From: Pisolithus tinctorius
Taxonomy: Eukaryota; Basidiomycota; Agaricomycetes; Boletales; Pisolithaceae
Length of the DNA stretch: 64,000 nt
Direction: 5' to 3'
Assembly (NCBI GenBank): GCA_024663395.1
Contig: JANFAH010000064.1
Span: 237,909-301,908 of the forward strand
How positions within the stretch are numbered: the stretch's first letter is position 1; every line of letters begins with the position of its first letter. Of the stretch, positions 58,228 to 64,000 are shown piece by piece. The notes beneath the pieces were generated by a model that ran no database searches, had not been told where the DNA came from, and was given only the letters and a program-made list of their open reading frames with translations. The position numbers and the translations under genes were made by a program.

Positions 58228-60520
58228 TCAACCACTAAAGCTCCATATCCTGACGTCTCCGTCGTCACTGCCAGATACAATCTTGTCTTCGCCGAGAGCA
58301 ATGCATGTCACTGCACCCCGATGCCCAGAAAGAGTTGCGGTACATTTTCCTTCTTCCAAGTTCCATACCTGTAAAACGATCGGTCATGTGTAACGTCGGA
58401 GTGAAGGAATCCACAACTGACTTTGACAGTACGATCATGACTTGCGCTAACCAGTCTGAGTTTGTCACAGGCCACGGCCCACACGCCTTCGATATGTCCA
58501 AAGAGTGTTGTGACTGTTTGGCCAGTTTCGACATCCCAAACTTTGATAGTGTTGTCCAAGCTCCCCGACACCAACACTGGTTTCCTGGAACGTGACCCAG
58601 AGCGCAAGCCTTGGATGACGTTCCCTTCCTGGCTGTGATCCGGCGATACTGTGTCATTATGCATGACGACTGTGTATGCATCCGAATCGTCGAAATCAGA
58701 ATTGTCTGGGACAGCGCTCTCGGAGATGCGAACGGCGTTTAAAGCACGCACGTTCACGTCTTCGTCGCATCCGTCGTCCAATTCGAGCAGCCTCAGGCTC
58801 TGTACTTGCCCGACGTGTCCAGCGAATTGTTGGACACAAGTGCGTCTGGCAAGATCCCACAGACGGATGGTGCCGTCGTCCGAGGCCGAGAACAACATCT
58901 TCCCGGTACCAATCCTGAGTGGGGATTCGCAGGGGTCGACCTGTGGAGTCGTTGACCCCGTTGCGTCCCATAGCTTTACTGCATTGACCCAGTCTCTGTG
59001 TCCGCGAAGTGTGAATGCCTCGCCCGTGCAAAAGTTCCACACCCTGACGGTCGAATCGACGCTCCCACTGGCGAGAACATTTGCGTCGAAATTGACACAA
59101 ACTACGCCGTCAGTGTGGCCCCTCAGTGTTCGGATGCACTCGCCCTTGCGCCAGTTCCAGACGCGGATAGTATGGTCCATACTTCCAGTGATCAGCTTGG
59201 CCTCGTCGAATTGTAAGCAACGGACGGCACGGGTGTGGCCCCGCAGACACCCCACTTCTGTGCCGGCCTCTAGATTCCATATGCGCACAGTGCGGTCGTA
59301 GGAACCAGTGATGATGATCGGAAAAGGGGGATGCTGCAGGGTCTCGCTGAACTGAAGGCACATGACCCCATCGGAATGGCCACGGAGTGTGCGGACTTGG
59401 CAGCGGCCGCGGCGCCAGTTCCGTTCAATTTTCAGACGTTCGCTGTAGACGTCTTTCCATGGACGTGTGAGGGCCCCGGGAGATTGAGATTGGGTGGGAT
59501 CGGGAAGATCAGCGCCAGGACGACTGGACCGCGAAGAGGATCGCGATGCGGGCGGCGACGGACTACTTCCCGCAACCGCTTGAGAGTGGGGATCCATCTG
59601 TGCACGAAGACGTTTGGATGGTCGACTGGAGGTGGGATCAGTGATTTCGCGCTTGGGCGCAGTTGGTGGCGGAGGACTGAGAGGAGACGCTGAGAGAAGT
59701 CTACGATTGCGTCTTCTCTCCAAGACAGGCAATCCCCACCCGCATTTATGACACTTTTGGCCGATATGTTGTTCGCATATTCCCCGCCAGAGAATGTTAT
59801 CGTCTGCGAGACTACGCCAACGTCTGCTCACTTGTGCAGCTCTGCAGAGGGAAGTCGCGTCGAGATATGCGAGAATCTTGAATGATATCTCGCGGGGCAA
59901 GACGGTGAAGGGATCGATGCGAATGAGTTGGCTGAGTTGTTCGGTGAGGAGGGAGAGCTGAGAGAAGCAGCACATTGTAAGAATGCCCCGGAGGATAAGC
60001 TCTCTCCTGGGGTGTGGAGAGGAGGAAAAGCTGGACCAGATCGCATTGACCGTTTCGCGTTCCTCTACCGGAAGGGCATCCAGGGACTGCGTGGGATCAC
60101 ATCAAAAGACAAGTATGGCAAGCACTATCGGTAGATACACACCTGCTGCAGTTTGATATTGGTGCCTTCGTCTGCCATGCGCTGATGGCGAACGCAGAGT
60201 TTGCGGGTTGCGGGTGCGAGCCGGCCTGACGAGTGCGATGAGGAATCTTGCATTTGGGAGTCATCCGGTGAGTGTTCGGCCGACATGAACGTCGTATTGG
60301 TGGTACCTGATGCACTGTCGAACGATGCAGGCGGCGATGGGGAGCGGCTGGGATCAGCATGCGAGGAGGCGGCCAGGCGGGGGGCGGGCAGAACGTCGCA
60401 CTGGTGCGACTCCTGGGTGTTTGCAGAGACATGGAAACCGAGTGGGACACGAGACCCGAGTTTTTTTTTACGTCCTGCGTGTGTCCGGGCGTCTTTTTGT
60501 CTGCACCTCAGCTTGCCCAC
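58228..60520 (-). CDS. Met30/sconB-like F-box WD40 protein
   Basis: Encodes up to 727 aa. After a Ser-rich N-terminus come KLCVRHQRMADEGTNIKLQQ and a block (VNAIWSSFSSSPHPRREL, GILTMCCFSQLSLLTEQ) specific to Met30/sconB/scon-2. An F-box follows (LPREISFKILAYLDATSLCR), then a nuclear-looking linker and seven or eight WD40 blades (LRGHSDGVMCLQF, GSYDRTVRIWNLEAGTE, GSMDHTIRVWNWRKG). This SCF receptor represses sulfur assimilation when sulfur is plentiful. Exons (minus): 60520-60143, 60086-58422, 58368-58228. The start is uncertain: a later in-frame ATG at 60285 (MSAEHSPDD) may be the true one. The sulfate permease at 23780-26530 would be a natural downstream target of this pathway. Confidence 0.92.
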
Positions 60521-60899
60521 ATTTCCATACGACTTGCGAGCTTGTCACGCGACATCACGCAAGGGGCCGACGTCGTCACATTGTCACGCCCCATCACGCC
60601 ATTATCACACAAATGGAGATGATCAACATCGCAGGCTCCTCATAAACATGCTACAGTCTGGTACAACCCCCAAGTACCGACATCGACGACAACAGCAAAT
60701 ATCAACGGGCCATGCAGACGACTCTCTGTGGGTCAACAAATTCAAAAATCTGCAGGGGAAGAAAACAGCGTCGTAACACAAACAACAAAACCTGTGACAA
60801 CAACAACAGCCCGTTTCGTCGAAAAACCGGCTTACGATCCACATATATATATTAGTTGTGCGCACACTTCAGATACCAGCTCCCCTTTCCTGAGTATCA
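60521..60899. other. Upstream of Met30-like gene, downstream of GSK-3
   Basis: Holds the Met30-like promoter or 5' UTR and the GSK-3 3' UTR. A CA-rich stretch at about 60770-60815 is the only feature noticed. Confidence 0.4.
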
Positions 60900-62412
60900 T
60901 CAGTCAAGCGTGAGCTTCAACTGCTCGAGAGGTATCGGCTCGAATGCATCCAGATTGATCGATCGTGAGCGTAGTTCCACTTCACAGTGTGGCGGTACCA
61001 ATTGTCGGATCAGGTCCGGCCTTACAGACAGCTCTGAACACAAACCTCGTCAGGAAAAGCGCCGAATACCAACTCTCACAAGTACTCACCCTCCCGCGTA
61101 AAGTTGAACAGAGGGGGGAAGTCTCTGCCGTTGGGCATCTTCACTCCATCAGCCCGCAACTCATCGAAGAATGGATGAACCATTGCTTCCACAGCGCTCA
61201 GGCGCGCAGCTGGCGTGTATTCCAGCAACCTCTGGACAAGATCTATCGCTTCCGGAGCGGTACGCGGTCGGAAAACCTAGGCCAACCACCTCCAGTCGTT
61301 GATTATCAACAACAACGTCCGACACCCACCTTGTTAAAGGATGCGGCTTGATTTGCGGGAACTTGTGTTCCATATAGTTGGGATTCATCGTCTTGATTTG
61401 CTCTCGAGAAGGCGTCCCAAGAACTTTGATGATCTCCACCAACTGATCAATGCCACTTTCACCAGGAAACAGTGGCTGGCCCAACATCAACTCAGCCATC
61501 ACGCAGCCCGTCGACCATATGTCTATCCCTCGTCAGTGAACCGTCGCAAAGGAACCAGGGGACTCACCGATGTTGGTGGTGTAGTTGGTAGCACCGAAAA
61601 TAAGCTCTGGTGCTCGGTAATACGGGAACAGATGTAACTAACGTTAGGCTCTCCAGCCACGAGAATCTTCGCCGAGCCGAAATCGCATAGCTTTAATACA
61701 CCCGTGGCAGGATTCAGCAACAAATTCTGTGGTTTGATATCACGATGGCAGATGCCAACAGAATGGATGTAGGCCAAAGAACGAAGAAGTTGGTACATGT
61801 ACAACTTGATTTGAAGCGCTGGCATGGGTTTGCTTCAGCTTGGCATAGTGGCGCTCGCACGATAGACAGTCTCTGGGACGTATTCCAATACAAGGTTCAG
61901 ATAGACCTCATCTTTCTGAAATAAACGCGGATGAAACACGGAACCGAATAGGAAATGATCTACAAACCTTTTCTCCGTTCGAGTAGAAAAAGGCCTTGAG
62001 ATCGACGACGTTGGATGCGACACGAGCCTCATTATTTGGAGTTCACGATTCTATTCAGATAGGATCGGGGGCGGTCAGAAGGGGTCCCCTCGAGGATATA
62101 AGTGTAGCGTGACAAAGAGGAAGAGGAAATGGGGAGCGTGACGCCGGACAAAAGAAAAAAGAAAAAGAAACAAACCTTGAAACGCTTGTCCTGCAGGACC
62201 TTCTTGATGGCAATATCCTCGGACTCTTTGGGCTCGTTTACGAGTTTGGCTTGGAAGACGACGCCAAAAGAGCCATTTCCGATGACCTTGCAGTTGGTGT
62301 AGGCGATCTCTCGTTGCTCGTTTGTCTTCCCATCAGTAGCGATGACACGGATGATCCTATGGGGGTCGTCGATGGCTAGTTGATGAGAAGATGAGTCAAA
62401 CTCAGATGCCAT
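60900..62412 (-). CDS. GSK-3 family Ser/Thr kinase gene with several apparent frameshifts
   Basis: Nearly the full GSK-3 sequence is readable: [15 protein letters not shown] (P-loop), [17 protein letters not shown] (catalytic Lys), [34 protein letters not shown] with the activating Tyr, [20 protein letters not shown], ending [11 protein letters not shown]. Introns split it into at least seven exons (first 62412-62179, last 61033-60900). The family sequence is kept only by shifting frame at five points: about 62013, 61852, 61826, 61621 and at the junction near 61277; four lack one base and one has an extra base, each beside a short run of the same base. Either the assembly has errors here or this copy was recently inactivated. 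An upstream exon starting at 62628 ([11 protein letters not shown]) may be the real N-terminus. Confidence 0.85.
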
Positions 62413-62628
62413 TGATATGTGTGACGAGGAAGACAAGAGGGGAGAGAAGAACAGAAGACAGCGGGATTGCGACGGAGATACAAAGCCAGACGACGACCAT
62501 ATATGGATTTTGGGAAATGGCGCGGGGTGGGGGCGGGGGTGGAGATCGGTGGGTGACGCAAGACACATTGCAAAGAGAACAGACGTACAAGAGACCTTTA
62601 CGCCATTTATTGGAGCGTTGGAAGCCAT

Positions 62629-63236
62629 TTTAAGAGTATGGCTGGACGAGGGAATAAAATTGGGCGGAGTGTGGGGGACGTAAAATGTGTTTGGGTGGGA
62701 ACGAGGATATGTGCGGCTCAACGAAAGCAGAAGATGGTAAAGACAAAGTGGCTGTAGTGGAGGAACGGGGCAGGGACGTGGATTGAGACGAGTGGAGGGG
62801 GGGGGACGAGGACAGGACCACACGACGGACCTTGACTGATCCTGTGACCACTTCTTGTGACGACCAAGCAAATACAAACACGGGCGATATAAGGGTCCCA
62901 GGTTCTACGATGTATTACTGCTGATGATGAGCCTGTTTCTGTAAATGCAACGAGTGGGCTTTGAGTGGGCCCTGCTGACTCTGACAGATAGTGCTGCGTG
63001 ATCGACGCTTTTTTGTTTTCGCCTGAGACAGCTCAGATGACCCTTCCTTATCATCCACCGTGCCTTCCTCATGAGGTAATTTGCACAGGTTGAGAGTAGT
63101 ATCTCGGGTGGTGTGCAGTCCTTCTCCAAAGCCTCTTCGGTGCTTTTAGAGGTAGGGGAGCACCGCAAAGTCCCACCTGACACGTCATGTATGATTCGGA
63201 ACTAGCGAGACATCCCAGCGTTATCTGTGCCGTCTG
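62629..63236. other. Intergenic, upstream of GSK-3
   Basis: Pyrimidine-rich on the GSK-3 sense strand (62700-62820), as in many fungal promoters or 5' UTRs. The long reverse-strand frame to 62877 is read through this low-complexity DNA and is not called. The tRNase Z gene ends at 63237. Confidence 0.4.
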
Positions 63237-64000
63237 TCATCCGTCGATTATGATATCTTCCTCGTTCCGGCCGCGTTCCCTCCTCACATAACCATCCCGC
63301 ACCGCTCTTCGATCATTACCGCCTCCCCGACGGCCCCCTCCTCTCGTACCTTGGCCACCATCGCCATCTCCCCATTCTTGCTCCATGCGTCCCCCCTCGA
63401 TAATTTGTGGTTCTTGTACGCCCATGTTCATTTCAACTACCGGTCTAGGTTCTGGGATGGTCACTCTCATATAGTCAAATGCCACTTCCGCACGGCCCAT
63501 GCCCCATGCCTCGCTCGCTTGGCGGCTAATCTCATCGATCACTGAAAGCGTTGCGTCCCCCTGTCCTTGATACTGACGAGGAGCAGGAAATCTGTTGACC
63601 CATCAGTCCCCCACAAACAAACGAATCTTGGGATGCCTCATAATAAATAAAAAAACATGCCTGCTCCCGATGTGGTTAAGGATCAGCCTCTCTGTACCTA
63701 CCCGCTTGGCAAACTGGCCTGCCATAACTGGTGTAGAATGGCCCCTCGCCAATACCTTTTCTTTAACTTCTTCTCGAGATCTCCTCGCCTGCGGATCTAT
63801 CTCACTGGGAATAAACGCATCAGTAGCCTCGTGTACAAGGAGGGACGGCGATGGCGATTGCAAGAGCGGAATGATTGCGGAGGCGTCGCAGGTATCTCCT
63901 AACAAGGCAAGCTTGCGGTGCGGGAATGACGGCTCCCGAAAGATATAACCTAAACAAGGGACTGCGCACCAGTCAGTACTTCACCCGAATGCGGCTGTGG
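63237..64000 (-). CDS. tRNase Z (ELAC-type), 3' part; truncated at the window edge
   Basis: The C-terminal portion of a short-form tRNase Z, the metallo-beta-lactamase endonuclease that trims pre-tRNA 3' ends. Visible blocks: GYIFREPSFPHRKLALLGDT, CDASAIIPL, SLLVHEATDAFIPSEIDPQA, ARGHSTPVMAGQFAKRVG (histidine metal-binding motif), LILNHIGSRF. The tail is Gly/Arg-rich. Exons (minus): 64000-63985 (incomplete), 63950-63661, 63591-63237. The last intron uses a GC donor (AG|GCATGT). The 5' half lies outside the window. Confidence 0.9.

Noticed and set aside
58651..59301. 216-codon frame opposite the Met30-like WD40 region
   Set aside because: Low-complexity Ser/Thr/Arg product; the WD40 blades on the other strand are unmistakable.
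62032..62877. 281-codon reverse frame across the GSK-3 5' region
   Set aside because: It runs through a pyrimidine-rich leader and introns; only its part after [12 protein letters not shown] is GSK-3.

Overview
The window is nuclear DNA of a filamentous basidiomycete, most likely an Agaricomycete. Evidence: genes lie densely on both strands, most coding regions are cut by many introns of about 45-60 bases, and the gene content is typical of these fungi (TmpA-like membrane flavoprotein, NYN/LOTUS proteins, SF3A1, Met30/sconB, SMG6-like protein). I assembled gene models by hand from conserved protein blocks and splice signals. Nearly all keep reading frame across every junction, which supports them.

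Layout. 1-9.4 kb: a TmpA-like membrane oxidoreductase (+), an ERI1-type 3'-5' exonuclease (-), a decayed RSP5/NEDD4 ubiquitin-ligase copy (-) and CMS1 (+). 9.4-15.5 kb: two tight divergent pairs, MRPL31/SF3A1 and UBC6-like E2/MRP10. 15.5-23.5 kb: a tandem duplication carrying two NYN-nuclease/LOTUS-like genes; it also copied the 3' end of the neighbouring YebC/TACO1 gene, leaving a broken fragment between the copies. 23.8-32 kb: sulfate permease, STRAP, a small NTF2/SnoaL-like protein and an SDR. 32-42 kb: SMG6/EST1-like PIN protein, NDK, QCR7, transketolase, DPM3. 42-51.5 kb: DNA polymerase delta subunit 2, two glutamate decarboxylase genes 4 kb apart, PET100. 51.6-64 kb: serine dehydratase, HID1, an HN1-motif protein, tRNA-Leu, Met30-like F-box/WD40 protein, a GSK-3 gene with several apparent frameshifts, and the 3' part of a tRNase Z that runs off the right edge.

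Functionally this is mostly conserved housekeeping: RNA processing and turnover, mitochondrial translation and respiratory assembly, and ubiquitin and sulfur control. The unusual parts are the recent duplications with patchy sequence homogenisation (NYN pair, GAD pair), the RSP5 copy inserted between ERI1 and CMS1 and bracketed by a short direct repeat, the frameshifted GSK-3, two 6-nt microexons, and five GC-AG introns. I saw no transposon, CRISPR array, rRNA or obvious secondary-metabolite cluster.
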